DNA from: Brachionus koreanus
Taxonomy: Eukaryota; Rotifera; Eurotatoria; Ploima; Brachionidae
Length of the DNA stretch: 64,000 nucleotides
NCBI GenBank assembly: GCA_016987375.1
Contig: PJRA01000506.1
Location: 275,942-339,941 of the forward strand
Direction: 5' to 3'
Shown here in pieces: positions 23,072 through 38,560 of the stretch. Position 1 is the stretch's first letter, and each line of letters begins with the position of its first letter. A program made the position numbers and the translations under genes. The notes below the pieces were generated by a model, which searched no databases, was not told where the DNA came from, and saw only the letters and a program-made list of their open reading frames with translations.

Positions 23072-24817
23072 AGTTCTTATTTAAAATTATAAAAAAATGT
23101 TTCATTTTCAAATTTAGCTGTTACCAAAAATAAGAATTGATATTTTGATAAAAATTAAATAGGCTAACTTTTAGATTTAAATAAAGAATTAATTGAAAAA
23201 AAAACTTTGATGTTTTTTTCTATGAATTGGAATGTCTACACATCAAGAGTTGTAATTTTTAAACTCAGTTTAAAAAAACAAAACAATCTAAATAAGTCAA
23301 TTTAAGATTCTTCAATATAAGATTACAGATAAATGATAAAGGCTCGGAGATAAAAGCTATATTAATGCAGGCCTTAATTTTTAAACTTCGCTTTCAAAAC
23401 ACCTTAACCTTCTTACTTAATTATGCCAATGTAATTGCTTTCCTTATTAATATTTTGTCGATCACTTGAACTTTAAATTTAATTGTTTTAATTAAATTTT
23501 ACATTTCGAAGAAATCAAATATAAAATTGACTATTTTATTTTTCTTGTGGATTCGTACTTATCTCAAAAATTATTCTTCTCAGAAGATAGTATTTAGTTA
23601 ATTACTGCTCTTTATGATTATTAATGTGTACTTATAGTAATCAGTGCAGCGATCGAAGTTTCAAACTTAAATAAAATTTTTTAAATATTTTAAAATGTAT
23701 ATAGCTATTAATATTTATATATACCTATTTAAATAAATAAAATTTTAATCATTCTTTTAAGACAAGAGCAACAGTCTATTGATTTATATTTTAATCGAAG
23801 AAATGACACAAATGTATCATCTAGAAAAAAAGAATAAAAAAATTTTCTTCCTGAATTCTTAAATGAGTAAAAATTTGTCATAAATCGATGATGAAAACTT
23901 TTGTAAGCGGTATTCAACTAAGAATTAAGTTATGGCAATTTTTTAATCGAACATTAAAATCCCATATAATTATTTATTTTAATAAATGATATACCAGAGC
24001 AGAGTTACATTAGACAAGACTTATTATTCAAAAATTTTCAACAACTACAAAACTTAAAAACACAAAATATAATCCTTTGTCAGAATTATTTTTAGAGCAA
24101 ATTTAATAATTTTCATCGAGCTAGTGATAAATTTAAGAAAAATGGTATTAATTACTCGGTTTTGAAAGGAAGAATTTTTTGAAAGAATAAAAATTTATTT
24201 GTATAGATAAAAAAGCACCTATTTTTATCTATTTTGAACTTATTTATCTCATTTTAAATCACTTGATAATTCGAGTTATTATAAGTCATATAAAGAACAG
24301 TTCAATATTTAAGCTTAAATAACTAAGATTAAAATTATGTTATGTATTTTGTTAATTTAAATAATAATTTTGAAAAATATCAACATTTATTCTCAAGAAA
24401 TAGCTATTTCCATTTAAATCCTTTTTATGCTAATTTTCATAATAATTTTTTTTATTTCTTCTAATATTAAGATCCAGGAGACTACAATATTTATTAAATA
24501 AGGGAATTTTTAAAAATTCTAAAAGATATCAAGTATTATTTGTTGATAAAAAAATTTAAACATAAAAAAAATAAGACTTTATTAAACCATTAAAATGCTA
24601 TCAAGCTCTGCGAATATTAATAAATGCAAAAAGGTGTTGCATTAGAATAAAATTTTAAACTGCTAGTATGATAATTTAAATCACGTTACTATTTTTATCT
24701 ACAAATTTCAAAATTTCTAAATTAAAAATTATCAAAATTTTCTATTTTTTTTTTCGATGATTTAAAAAAATATCATAAATTTAGATATATTTAATCAAAG
24801 CTAATTTCAAACAGAAA
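23072..24817. other. Intergenic upstream of VPS13
   Basis: AT-rich, with no gene, RNA or repeat recognised. It presumably holds the VPS13 promoter, since the VPS13 ATG starts at 24818. Confidence 0.5.
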
Positions 24818-27800
24818 ATGGTTTTCGAATCGGTTGTTGCATATTTTCTGGATAAATATTTGAGCAATTATATCGATGATTTTGATAGCTCCAATTTGAA
24901 GATTGGAATTTGGAATGGTAATCTAATCAAAAATTTAAAAAAATAACTTCCTAATTTTGTTAATAATAAAGGAAATGTTACCCTTGAAAATTTACACCTA
25001 AAATCAAATGCTCTTGATGAACTCGAACTTCCAGTCCGGGTTGTTTTCGGACATTTAAGTATGCCAATTCCTTAAAAATTTTAATTTTATCAATCTTTTT
25101 TAACAGGAAAATTGACTTTGAAAATTCCCTGGAAGTCTTTATATAGCGAAAGTGTCAAAGCAACTATTGATGGCTTAACAATTTTAGTTGCTCCGAAATC
25201 TTCTTTTTCCTATAATGAAGAAATAGAAAAAAAAGAATCAAGGGACCGAAAATTAAAAGAAGTTAAGCGTCTTATAGAATTGGAAAAACTTAAAGCTAAA
25301 ACAAATGTTGATCAAGATGAAGATACTGATGATAAATCAGACACATTTAGTGAAAGAATTCAAATGCAGGTGATAAGAAATTTAGAACTTGAAATCAAGA
25401 ACATACATGTTAGATATGAGGATGACTTTTCAAAGCCAGAGCATCCTTTTTCGGCCGGAATTACATTAAGCTCTATTGAAATTAAAGTATAATATTAAAT
25501 TTTTATTTTAAACATGGAGAGTTAATTTAAAATCTTAGACAACTGATGAAAATTGGCAGCCGACTTATCTTAAAGAAGATAAGATTCTTGTTAATAAAAT
25601 AGCCGGTTTGTCTTGCTTTGCAATTTACTGCAATTCTGATGATAAATTACTGAAAATGGAAAACAAAGATTATTCACTTGTAATTTGCTAGCAAATATTA
25701 TTTTATTTTGCCTAAATTTTATCTTTAGAGAATGATGCAAAAAATGATAACTGACAATACTGGGATAAAATATAGTAAAATTTCTATCCTGGAAAAAAAA
25801 AGAATAGATTTTTTTATCTTAATTTAAGTCCTAAAACCACTCTCTCTATCATCGAAAGCAACATTAAATATGAAACCTGCTCAAAATGAATTCTCATTTC
25901 CTCTTTTTGATTTCACAATTATACTTGAGTCAATAAGTTTAAGTTTAAATAGACTTCAAGTAAGTAATAAAAAAGATTTTTTCTTAAATCTATAAATTAT
26001 TATTAATAGTATTTTGACACAGTCAATTTGTTGAGCACTTTAGACTACATGACTCTCAATCATAAATTTCGGAATTATCACATTAAGGATCCAAATAAAA
26101 AAAAAACCATATTGCTGTAATGTTTAATTTTGATAAATTTTATACGTTTTTAAAATTAAAATTCGACTAAGGTGGAAGTTTGCTTACAAAGCTATTTGCG
26201 AAACTATCATTAAGCCTAAAAAAGAAAGATTCAAGTGGTCAAGAATTAAGCTATTCATAAAAACGAGAAAAGATTATGTAAACATCTTAAAGAAAAAAGC
26301 CAAGAATTCAAAACTTTCAACCGATGAAAAAGAATTGGAAAAAGTAAAATTTTTTTCTTTTCAATTTAAATAACCGAATATTTTTTGTAGAATTGTGAGG
26401 AAATTTTGGATGTATTTAACTTGATATTAGCTAGAAAGCAAGCTGATGTTGAGGTAATTAAAATAATTTTCTTCAAAAGTCTATTATTTAAAATTTGATT
26501 AAGATTGCTAGACTTGCTAAACAAGAGGCATCATCAAAATCATCATGGTGGGGATGGCTCTCTTCATCAAGTAGTCAAACTGATCAAAAAGAAAAACAAG
26601 TAGATTTTTCCTTATCCCTTGAGGAAAAAGAAAAGCTTTACAATGCAATCGGATACACTGAAAACTCCAAATCTCAAGAATATCCAGAAAATGTAATTAT
26701 TGTATAAAAGTTACTTTCAATTAATACTCATCCTTTTTAAGTTCATTGGATTAAGATTAAAATTTTTACTCAAAAAATTTGAATTAGAATTAATAAATGC
26801 TGAGTATAAAGATAAGAATAAGTAAAATAAAAATTTTTAATTAAGAAAATTTTTCCCGATTTAAACTATATATTCTAAGATCAACATCGATTGCAGAATA
26901 TAGTCTATTACACTTAATGATTGAAAACATGGAAGCTGATTTGACCCAATATCCAATGACCAAAGGCTTCCGGATCAGCTCAAGTGTCAACAGTATTCAC
27001 TTAAATGGGTCGTCGATCGATTCCAGCAATTTGAAATACATTTCAGATGAAAAGATTCCTTCGTTGATTGAAGCTGATTTGATGCAAGAAAAGTTTTTAC
27101 AATTTAACTATAGCTTCAATCCAAAAGACAAGTCCAGTAATAAACGCTTGTCCCTTTCATCTAAATCACTAAGATTCACTTATCATGCCATTACAGTTAA
27201 TAATATAGTGAGCTTTTTTCGATCACCTGAATCAGCCAGTAAAATTAGGTACTGTAGTTGTTCTAAATTTACAATTAGATATTTTATAATTTGAATTAAT
27301 TAAGGCTCAAAAATGCAGCTTTGAAGTCAATAAGTCAAGTAAAAGAACGATCAATTCTTTTCATGAAAAATAAACTTAAAAACATTCAACAAATGGACGT
27401 CAATGTCGATATAAGTCCAAGTTATTTAATTGTTCCAAAAAATGGAAATATGCAAGAGTAATTAAAATTTGAAAATTATATTTGAAAAATCATTTTTTAC
27501 AATTTAGAACTAATGAGCTAATTTTTCTCAATTTTGGTCATTTGTCATTCAAATCGGAGCCAAAAAATGTTGAATCGCTTTTAGATGAAGAAAAATATGA
27601 TTCAGCAGATGATGGAAGTATCAAAGAAGAAGAAAAAGACCTAGATAAATTAAGTAAAGTTTTCGAACGTTCTAAAAGTCAAGTGTTTAATGCTTCATAC
27701 TGGAAATATAAAATACAATTGAGTCAAGTTCAAATTTTGTTAGTAAACGAACAAAAACAAATAGAAATGATGAAAAATCAAACTGAAGACAAAAGTCTCT

Positions 27801-30800
27801 TAGAAAGCCTTTATGTTCTTACTCCTCTTGATATTTCATTGAATATTCATCAGTGTGTCTTTGCAGATGATGTTACGTTGCCAGCTTTAAGAGTATTTGG
27901 TAACTTGCCTTTAATTGAATTCAACCTAACTGATCAAAAAGTTGAAAAAATTATTTTCATATTTTTGAGCATTCCTTTTCCAAGTCAAAAAGAACTGAGT
28001 AAAATAGAAACGCTTGACACATCTTTTATCGATGAAGTTGTAGAAGAAACTCAAGAACTACCAGCAATTGAAGAAAAATCGAATCATAAACTTAGTTCAA
28101 GTCAATCGTCTTACTTTTCGAACATGAAAGATCTTCAACAAGCTTTGAATTTAGAATTTTCGTTTGAAATAAACGAAATTAATTTTATTCTAAAAGAAAC
28201 ACAAACAAAGTATTTTGACTTTCTATCATTTGGTATAAAATCTTTTGGAACAAAGCTTTTGCAAAAGTCTTATGATACATGCATTGATGTATATTTAAGA
28301 GAAATAAGATGTGAATATGGTCTTTTCAATGATACTGATGGATCTAAGCTTTACTTAGTTAATTCATCAAATCGAGATTCAAGGTGTAATTTAATCGACA
28401 TGAAAATGACTATAACCGATTCTTCAAGTCCAACTCTTAAATTACTGCATGACAATGTTTTGGTCAATATAGATATAAATTTATGTGCCATTGATTTAGT
28501 TGTAAATCTTGTTGCTCTAAAAAACATGATAGACTTTATGAATAAATTTCAAGATCATCTGAGATCATCTAAATATCTCAATTTTGAAAAAGATATTGAG
28601 TATTTTGAGAAAAAAATCGAAAGAGACAGAATAGACAATCATCCACTTCTTCATGATAAAAGAATAACAGAACTGCTGACTAAGAATGAACTAGAAAAGT
28701 TTAAAAGTAAAAAAACACTGATCGACTTTGATCTAGTTGAAACAAAAATAAATGCAAAGTTTGAGGGTCTTCGGGCTAGACTCAGTACAACTAGAAAAGA
28801 TTATTTCTTCATTGATGTAAATCACCTAGAGCTGAAATCTATTGAAAAAATAGCACAATCTGACGTGAATTTCAGTTTGAATTCAATAAGTGTTGTTGAT
28901 TTAGAAAAAGATGTTATATATGATAAAATAATTTGTCCTCAAGAAGAAAGTCAAAATTTAGTCAATGTTAACTTGACTATGTACAATGCACCAAAGACAC
29001 CTTTGAGTCGAGTTAGCAAACTTGCTGCCCAATATCAAAAAGAAATATTTTATTTCAAAAACTATATGAACAAAAATCATTTTGATTTGAGTATCGAAGC
29101 TCGAGTTTTAAAGCTAAAAATGATATTTTTGTATTCAAACATCAACAAATTAATGGTAAAATTTCATTTTCTCAAAAAATGGTTTATTAAGTCTAAAAAT
29201 AAAAGTAAAAAAAAGGTACACAAAAAGGAGATGAGCGCCTACTCATTACTCACTAGGATAGAATAGGGATAGAATAGGGTATTTTTATTATAGAATACAT
29301 AATAATCAAAAATATTCAAATTGATAATTCTAACTTTTAATTTGATAAGATTAAAATTTTTTAAAAAATGTAATTATCAATATTTTTAGAAATAAAATTT
29401 GACAATTAAAATATATAAAACTAAAATTTTTCTAATTTTAGGGCTTACTTAGAATATTAGATAACACCTCTACCAGAAACAATACAATCGAAAAGTCAGA
29501 CAAAAAAATTGAACTTGAAAAGAAAGATAAAAAAACAGCCGCATTTTTATTTGTGTATAGAATCAAACTTGACATTGATATTGAAGCACCTTTGATAGTT
29601 TTGCCCGAAAATCTTCTTTCTTTCGATGTCTTAATGCTTGATTGTGGTCATTTGAATGTAGAAACAAAACTTGATATAGATAAAAACTATTTCAATTCAA
29701 AAAAATATCAGCCAGTTAAAAATTCATTGAACCATATTTTTCAAATACCACCTTTAATAGAAATTCAAAATATAAAGGTATCTAAAATGGAAGTTTCAAG
29801 AGTGTCTATGGACAAAAATATGGAAATTTTGAATAAAATAATTTTAATAGATTGTTCGCAATTAAATTTGACCGTGAAGCGTAATTTACAGCCACTAATT
29901 TACGAAAATATTGAATCAATTAATGTAAAAGTTGAATATGGTGGTCTTATAGCTACAATAGCTCGCTCAGATTATACTTTTATAATTCAATTATTACAGA
30001 ACATGGGCGAAAAGCCTACCAAACCACATGACCCTGATATTCCTGAACTATCAATAACTCAAGAAATCAAATCAGAGACAAAAAAAGATTTATCGTCGAG
30101 TCCTGAAATTATTTCATCTAAAACAACTAATACACCCAAGATTGTAATAAATTTAGAAATAGAAAGCATTCAAATGTACCTTCACGATGATAGACATAGT
30201 CAAGTTGTAAGTTTTCATTATTTAGGAAAACATTTTTTTTTAAAGTATCAAAATGAAATTATATTTTAGAATGAGAAGCTATGTGTTCGTCTAAAAGAAA
30301 ATGCCTTCTCAAACATGGAATTAAAAAATCTTAATCTGGAAATGAGCATGTACGAAAATACAGAAAATGAACGTGATTCATTAAAACTTATGCTTTTATT
30401 GGATACAATAATTTTGGATGATACTACTCAAGTTAAAACGGGTAAAAAACCAATAAGACTAATTGAAAAGCACAGCTCAAAGCTATCTGCCTTCGGTCCA
30501 ATGATTGTTATTCAGTATGAGCAAAAAGTGGTCCGACCTGATGATGAAAATGAAACTCATATTCATTTTATACCAGAGAAAAATATTACTGTTCGTTTAA
30601 GTTTCATGAGAACATGTCTAAACATCGACTATCTTTTGTCCTTGTACGAATTCTTTGTGGAAGGATTACCAAAAAAAACTGAATTAACCACTGACAAAAT
30701 CGATCTAGAATTAAGAGATGAGGAAAATTTTGACTTGAATCAAAGACTATTCTGTGATGTAGTTATTGAAAATCCACAATTTATTTTTTATGAAAATCAA

Positions 30801-33800
30801 AATGAGCTTATTAAGTCAAATAGTTTAATAATAGATGTATTTTATAAGAAAAATATAAATTTAATTTATATTAATTTTTTTTAAAGGCATTGTTAAGGTT
30901 TAATTTTAACATGATGAATAAAAAAACAAAACTATCTTTATGGATTGATGATTTAATGGTCAGACTAAGATGTTATGTGATGAAAAAAATTTTGACACGG
31001 CGAACTTATGTATTTTTGTCTCCGACTACTGTTAGTTTTAATGGAGTAATTGAAGAAAGTGAAGAATGCCGATCAGCTGAAGACTTGGAAAAGCGAAATC
31101 AATTTTTTATGCTTGATGTTCAAAAAATTAACCTCAATCTTAGTCCTCAAATGTTATCTACATTCATGAAAATGTTGAATTCAATTCAAATTTCAATTAA
31201 TGAAGTAAAGAATTTAAATAAATAGAATGATTTTTAATTTTTTCAAAGAAATTTAAAACCGATTCAATGGAAGTCAGAGAGGAATCTAAAATTAAGCTTG
31301 AAAGTTTATTACAAACTGTTGCGTTTCAGCCCAAAGATTTCTGGTTTACGCAACGAAACATTGAGGCAAGCTTATCTAGGAGCTCTAGCCTGGTAACCAG
31401 TCAGTCAGGCTTTTCTATATCAAGTTCAGAGCAATCAACTAATTTAAAAAATCAGGTAAAAAAATGAAAAAAAAATTAAATTTTAACAATAATCAAATTT
31501 ATAAAAAAGATTATGTTTCGAACTGAAGATATTTTGATTAAGATTGAATCAGGAATAAGTGATCGACAACCATTGCTTTGTTTGAACATTTCAGCAAATG
31601 GTGATTTTAGTAACTGGACTCAAAAAGTAAAGTTTCAGCTTTTTTAGAATTCGACTCTTTAAATTTTTAATTAGTAAACTAAAAATATTTTTTTTTAAAT
31701 GTGAAATTATGTCACTAAAAGTTACTTATGAAATTCAATCAAAAATAATATTAACTAAAAATATAGGCTCTTTGATTAATTTTGAATATAGAAACTAGTT
31801 AATTACCATTAACTTTAAAATTTTTTAAGACAATAATTAAAATTAAATATTGAGTAGTTTAATTTGAAAATTCTACAAATGCACTACCTTTTTTACAAAT
31901 AAAGCCTAATAAATTATTTTAGCCTAGCCTTAATATGCAAATAGTTTGTCAAATGGCATATTTTAATCAGCCTTTGTCTGTTTGGGAACCTGTGATCGAG
32001 CTAATCGAATTCAAACCTGATCATCTAAAACCTTTTGAAATTTCAATCCAAATGGTGACCAATATTCAATCAGATGCGACTGTTAAGCAAAAAAAGGAAA
32101 AGAGCCCTCATTTCACAAATTTAAAACCTATTAGAACTTTTCAAATAAATTCTATCCTTCCTTTGCAATTTGTAGTGACTAAAACATTCTTGTCAATGTT
32201 GGATACTTTAAGCCAAACGTTTGTTCTAAGTGGTGAACTATTGGAAAACAAGCCTCAGCAATATTTAGAATATTTTTCATTTGACCAGGAAGAAGAATTT
32301 TTATTGGAAAAACTTCAGAACAAAATAGATAATGAAGAGAGTCTTGATAGTGGTCTAGATGAAGATAGTCCATCTTTTGATTTTCTAATAAAAAATGACC
32401 TAGGTTTCGATGTTGTTTTGAAATCTATAAAAGGTTTCAAATTTCATAATATTGATCTAGTTGATCCAATGAGACACAAAACTCTGACCGCGGACAAGAT
32501 TCATCTGAAAAATAATTTTGCCTGCCCAATAAGTTTGGATTATGATTTTATGCATTCTTTTGAATCAGGAACAAAAGTATTGGAAGAACCTGAAAAAGTC
32601 AAAAATACTTTAAAATTCTCTTTAGAGGTATTTAAATTAAATTTATAAATATAAAAAATTTATCTTGTTCAGATTGAAGATGGTGAATGGGAACCGATTA
32701 TCATAACTCTAAATCAATCTGCTCTTAATGGATATAATTTGAGTAAAAAAAATTCCCATGAAAGCAATATAAATGACAAGTTAATAATTTGCGAAACTGT
32801 CACAAAGCTTGACAAGAAAAGAATTTATTTAAGATCACCTGTTCAAGTAGTTAAAACCCTTTACAAGCGTTTTAAAGTTTTTAAAATTAAAAAATTATTA
32901 AAGGTTGTTAATACAATGAATTTAGATATTGCCTTAAGCTATCCGATGCAAGAACTAAATCAAAATGACTATACATTTTCAGGCACAATATGGAAGGACA
33001 CAGTGATTAAAGCTGGTGACAAATGGACTTTACCGATCGAGTTGACCAGTCCAAAATTCACTGATTTCGTTAAACTGGCCCCGATTTTACCGGGGTAAAT
33101 TTATTATTAAAATTAAAAATGCATAAATATTTTCTTACGGATTTATTAGAGTCAATTTTGAAAAAAGCCCAATAAGTTGGTACACAAAAATAAACCATAG
33201 GCTATTCGAGTTTGGCAACCGTGTTTTCTTTCAAGCAATCATAGAAAAATCTGTCATTAATGTCTTACAGTATAACATTAACAAAATTGACTATATCAAC
33301 AATATTTTGCTGTTACCAACAATTACTATCTATAATTACCTGCCCTATCCGATTAAATATGAAGTTTTCAATGGAGATTTTGAAAAACAACAAGTAAACA
33401 ATTCACATAAGATAAGCTAAAATATTTTACTAATTCTAATATTTAAAGTCAACAAATGTTAAAGAGAAGTCAACTGTAACTTTTCTTAAACCTGGAGATT
33501 GTGCTGACTTGGTTAATGGCAAATTTGGTTCTTCGATTTTTATTAAAGTAAAATTTTAAATAATTAAAAAAATATTTAAATAAAAATGATTCCTTCAATA
33601 AGATGGAGAATTACTCTGACCTTTCTTGGTCATCGTCTTATGTAATTGAGTTCAACAAAGAGATAAAAAATGATCAAATTAATGAAGAAATTAGTATGAT
33701 TGAATTTCGATCTAGTACCTCAAAAACAGTGGTAATTATCATGATTAGTTTTTTTTGTCGTTTTTTAATTTTTTTCCTAAAGACAATTTATGCTAACTTG

Positions 33801-36800
33801 GTAAAAGATCATTTTCGTGGATCATTGACCTTATTTGCTCCATACTGGATACTTAATCAAACAAAACTAAAATTAGATTATAAATTTGAAGAATTATCTA
33901 ATGAAATAAATACGGTTGATCCAGCATTTACGGACAAACCATTTTTTTTGAAAATAAATTCAAAAAATTTCAGCCTCAAAAATAAAGTATATTTTGTTCT
34001 TTAGTAGAATTGAATTTTTATTTTTTTTAAATCTAGAAATTGATGATTAGAGTGAATGAAAGGGATGACTCGACCAGTTGGTCGAATGCTTTTGCAATTG
34101 ATGCAGTTGGCAATAATGGAACAGTGAGTTCCAAGTCAATAAACAATAATGGCAGGCTTTACGAGTTCGGAATCGATATAAAATTGCAAAAAAGCTCTAA
34201 CGGCTTAACTAAAATCATTAAATTAACACCATACTATCTTCTTATAAATCAAACTAATGTATTTAAATATAACATTAAAACAGGCACTTACATTTTTATT
34301 TTTTTTTTAGTTATTACTTGATATACGACAAATGAAGCAAAATAAAGAAGTGTGCACAGAGAGTTTATGCTTAGAGCCAAATTCTATCATTCCATTTTGG
34401 CCTTCAATTGGCTTCAACTCAAAAGAAAAGTCATGTATTTGTCTTAGAGTTTTAAACCATAGAAACGAAATTTTTTCAAAAATTCCATTCAGTAAGCCTT
34501 TCTGGTTCAATGAAAAACATACAACAATTTTAACTTTCGGAGATGAAGTATTTTTTATGAGTGTATTTGGTTTGTTTAAAATTTTTTATCAAGTCATCTC
34601 TTCAAATATTGGCAATTGAGTGTGTACCTAGTGAAGAAATGATCCGATTAGTCATTAGACCATTTGAGTATGGCATGGCACCTGTTTTAGTAATAAATTG
34701 TCTTAGTAATCATTACGTCATCCTGAAGCAAAACGAAGAACCGTAATTCCAATTAATCTGAATTGATTGTTTATTTATTTTCAAAAATTTATAAGAGATG
34801 ATGAAACATTTTTGATGGCAGGACAGTATTGTATTAAAACATGGAGTAATCCAACTGGCAAACGAGAACTTTTATGGTCATGTGGGCTATCGTGCAATCA
34901 AATATACAATTTAGACACACTGGTAAGTGCTGATTTTACTAAGATATTCAAAAAAATTGTAAAAGTTTTAAATTTTTAAAATAATTAAAATTTATTTAAC
35001 AGATTAAAAAATTTAAATTACGAAATTTGTATTTAATTGCCTTCTCATAAAGGAATCAAAAAAAGCATTTGAGATTTCAGCAGGAAAATTCGCATATCAC
35101 TTGTCATTTCTCGATGGATTACAAAAAGTGCTCATTTTCACTGACACTTTGACCAAGCTGAACGAGGATGTAGTCGGCTCAAAAGAGATTAAAGGTGACG
35201 AGTATGTTTTGAGTTTGACGAACTTAGGCTTATCGCTAGTTGATGATATCAGTCAAATGGAAATTTTGTACTTTTCATTAACAAGGTAAAATACTTAAAT
35301 TTTAGAAAAATACTTAGATTATTTCATATCAATTAGTTCGAGTATTGATTGGGGTGAACGAACAACTAAAAAAAAAATTTTCAAATCTTTTCCCACTTAC
35401 AAAACTGAACAAATTGAAAAAGCTTATCAGAAATATCTATTGTTAGAAGAGGAAAATGCTCAAAAATCACAGTCAAGTTTGGCCAAAAGTTCAAATAAGC
35501 TTATTCATATTGATGATGAGGATGAAGCTGACTTTGAAAGAATGGTTTTGTATGTTGGAAAACAAGAGATTCCAATCGAACGACAATATGCCCCTGGTGT
35601 TTACATAAATTTATTTAAATCGGAAGACAAGACCACAATTCATTTATTGATCCATAAATTACAGGTATTTTTCCATATATATATTTTTTAACATTCTGAA
35701 AATTTTGAGGTTAAATAAAATTAGACATGTTAAATTTAGTATTATAGTAGTAAGTCTATTGTTGGGAAAATTGTCAATGAAAGTGAATAATCTAGGCGTG
35801 TGCTAATTCATTAACTAAAATTACTTATTTTTCACCAGTTTTATTTAGTATGTAGTAGAGTGGTTTATTGCAACGCATAAATGCGTAAATCTGACTATAG
35901 ATTATGTGCAATCTTTGCTTTAAAATATCACTAAATTGAGTTTCCACTGCATCCACTCCCCTTCAGATTTATATAAATTTACAATTTTTTCTATAAAATT
36001 ATTTAATTGATATAAAAATATAGATTTATGTTAAATTTAAAGTTTACAACATTTTTTTCTAAATTTTAACTAAATTAAAAAAAATAAGAATAATAAAAAT
36101 GATAAAAAAATCGATGATAAAAAAAGCCAAGCATTGAATTGATAAACAATACTAATTATTACTATTATTTATTATTATTTACAAATAAAGAAATTTAGAA
36201 ATGATTTTTTTTAATAAAATAAAAAAAATTCCGCTTATTTTTAAGTAACCTAAGTTAAAGTTTCAGTAATTTTAGTTAAATAAATCGCCAATAATTTATA
36301 CCAAAAAAATAAATTGTTTATATTCAAGTAGAATTAATTTTCGAAAGATTAATTAATTAAAAATAAATAATTATAAATCAGTTTAATTACTTAATTAACA
36401 ATAATTCAAATTAAAATTAGTTACTAATTTTTTATATTTGTTATTTTTGAAACTTAATAAGGTGTGGAATAAAACATTTTAGATATTTCCTTTAAGATAT
36501 ATGAAAAATCTAGTTTAGATACCAGATCAACTTTGGTCTATTTTAATTTTAAAATTTGACTATTTACTCAAAAATATTCATTTTTTTCAAATACTACTAA
36601 GCTAATTTTTGAAAAAATTAAGCTTTGATTTTTAACTAAAAAATCTGAAATATATGGGCGAAACTATTTATTAAAACCATCTCAAACTATTCTACATTCT
36701 AATTTAATTCAAATTAAGATCGACAACCAGTTGTATGATTGTGTTTTTCCTGTATTATTCTCTAAAGTGCTGCCTCCAAAGTCAATGATAACTACAAATG

Positions 36801-38560
36801 GTTTATTTTTTCCTTTAATTGTAATTTAAATAAATTAATTGATTTATTTTAGTATTTAAACCTATAATCGAACTAAGTATGGTTCAAAATCATTCACAAC
36901 AAACTAAAACAACTGAGATGAAATATTTTCAAGTTTTGATTCAAGAATTTTCTGTCAAAATAGATATTAATTTGTTGAATGCTTTATCAAAATTTTTGAC
37001 AAGTGATGGTTTGTCCATCGACAAGAAAAATATTCGAGATTCAACGGAATTTTTCAAAGAAATAAATGAAATCAAAGAATCATTTCACGATGTATTTGAA
37101 ACCTTGGACCGTCTGAATGAGAAAAAGCAAAAAAATGACAAAATATACTTTGATTTTGTTCATATAAGTCCAATAAAAATGCATTTTAGCTTTTCCCTAG
37201 CTGGAACTGATGCCTTCAAAAACACAAATATATTTTTAAATAATCCTCTTTCCAAGTCTGTAGGTCTAGTTTTAACTGATATCCAAGATGCTGTATTTAG
37301 GTTAATAAATTATATGTTATTTTTTTTAAATTTATAAAGTAAAATCAAATTTTTATTTTAGACTTGGTTTTTTTGAAATATCAAACACTATTTATACATC
37401 CAAGGAACTTAACGATAGAGTAATCGATCATTACAAAAACCAAGTTATTAAACAAAGTTACATCATATTCCTTGGCTTGGATGTGCTCGGTAATCCGTTT
37501 GGATTAATTAGTGGTCTTGCTGGAGGAGTAAAATCTTTGTTCTATGAACCATGGGCTGGAGGTGTTCAAGGTCCAGGTGAATTTGTAGAAGGTGTAACCA
37601 TTGGTTTAAGAAGCTTTGCTGGAGGGACAATAGGTGGAGCCGCAGGTGCCTTTTCAAAAATAACCGGAACACTGGGCAAAGGATTGGCAACACTGACTAT
37701 GGATAAAGAATTTCAGAAATCTAGGCAAAAAACCTCAGATTCACAACCAAATATAGCGCGAAGTTTCGCAAAAAATCTGGGTAAAGGTTTTGCAAGTGGT
37801 TTAACTGGGCTGTATGAGAAGCCAAAAGAAGGATTGGCTGAAGGAGGCTTAGGAGTCTTCAAAGGTGTTGGAAAAGCCCTTTTAGGTGTTGTAGCTAAGC
37901 CTACTGCCGGAGCAGTTGACTTTGCTTCTCAAACATTGGAAGGTGTTCGAAAGTTAGTCTTAAATCTACATTTCTTTTGATAATATCTTAAATTTAAATT
38001 TAGAATTACTGTACAGGATGAATCTGTAAATCGATTAAGACCACCGAGGGCAATTTATGGAGATAAAATCATTCGTCCATATAAATTAAAAGAAGCTCAA
38101 GCTGTTTTTATTTATAAAGTAATTCTAAGCATTAATAGATGAAAATTTGCTATAAAAAGCTTTTAAGACCATGGAAAAAAGTGCCTTTTTGCATGATGTT
38201 TATAAAGCATCCATTGAAATATCAAACGATCATAAAGAATTTCTAATTGCCACAAATAGGCATTTATTCTTGGTAAAAATGAATGCGCTGTCAGGTGATT
38301 GGAAACTTCAATGGAATTTCGAGTACGAAGAACTTCTACATGAACCAAGACTTGTCAATGGCTCAATAGAAATAGCTTTAAAGGTTATTTTTACAATTAA
38401 TCATAATTTTTTTAGAAATTGTATAAATTTCTTATAGAAAAAGGGTCAATCAATTTTTGGAACAGGAGATCAGACTAAAAAAGTTTTCATCAGAGATCAA
38501 ATGCAGGCAAAAATATTTCTTACAAAAGTACAACAAGTTATAAATGAAAAAGATTATTAA
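24818..38560 (+). CDS. VPS13: VPS13 (A/C-like), bridge-type lipid transfer protein
   Basis: A very large multi-exon gene, roughly 3,000 residues with dozens of exons separated mostly by 40-60 bp introns. VPS13 proteins form a long hydrophobic groove that moves bulk lipid between organelles at contact sites. The start MVFESVVAYFLDKYL and the chorein exons (24818-24917, 24972-25058, 25109-about 25490) match the family. So do the WWGWLSSSSS region with its EKEKLYNAIGYTE segment, the middle VAB-type region (about 32-35 kb, e.g. FRGSLTLFAPYWILNQT), and the ATG_C segment (LGLDVLGNPFGLISGLAGGV, GVFKGVGKALLGVVAKPTAG). A PH-like C-terminal exon set ends with stop TAA at 38558-38560. The start suggests VPS13A/C rather than B or D. 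The junctions I checked keep frame; no lesion was seen. Confidence 0.95.
35665..36718 (+). other. 1.05-kb VPS13 intron
   Basis: The donor after TTACAG at 35664 and the acceptor at 36717-36718 join HLLIHKLQ to IDNQLYDCVFPV, as expected from the family. This is the largest VPS13 intron noticed. It is AT-rich with no recognisable insert. A second, smaller one (about 31627-31923) is also featureless. Confidence 0.8.

Noticed and set aside
29250..29290. Repeated gatagaataggg words in a VPS13 intron as a functional repeat
   Set aside because: Only two or three units; simple slippage is enough, and the flanking splice sites keep the VPS13 frame.
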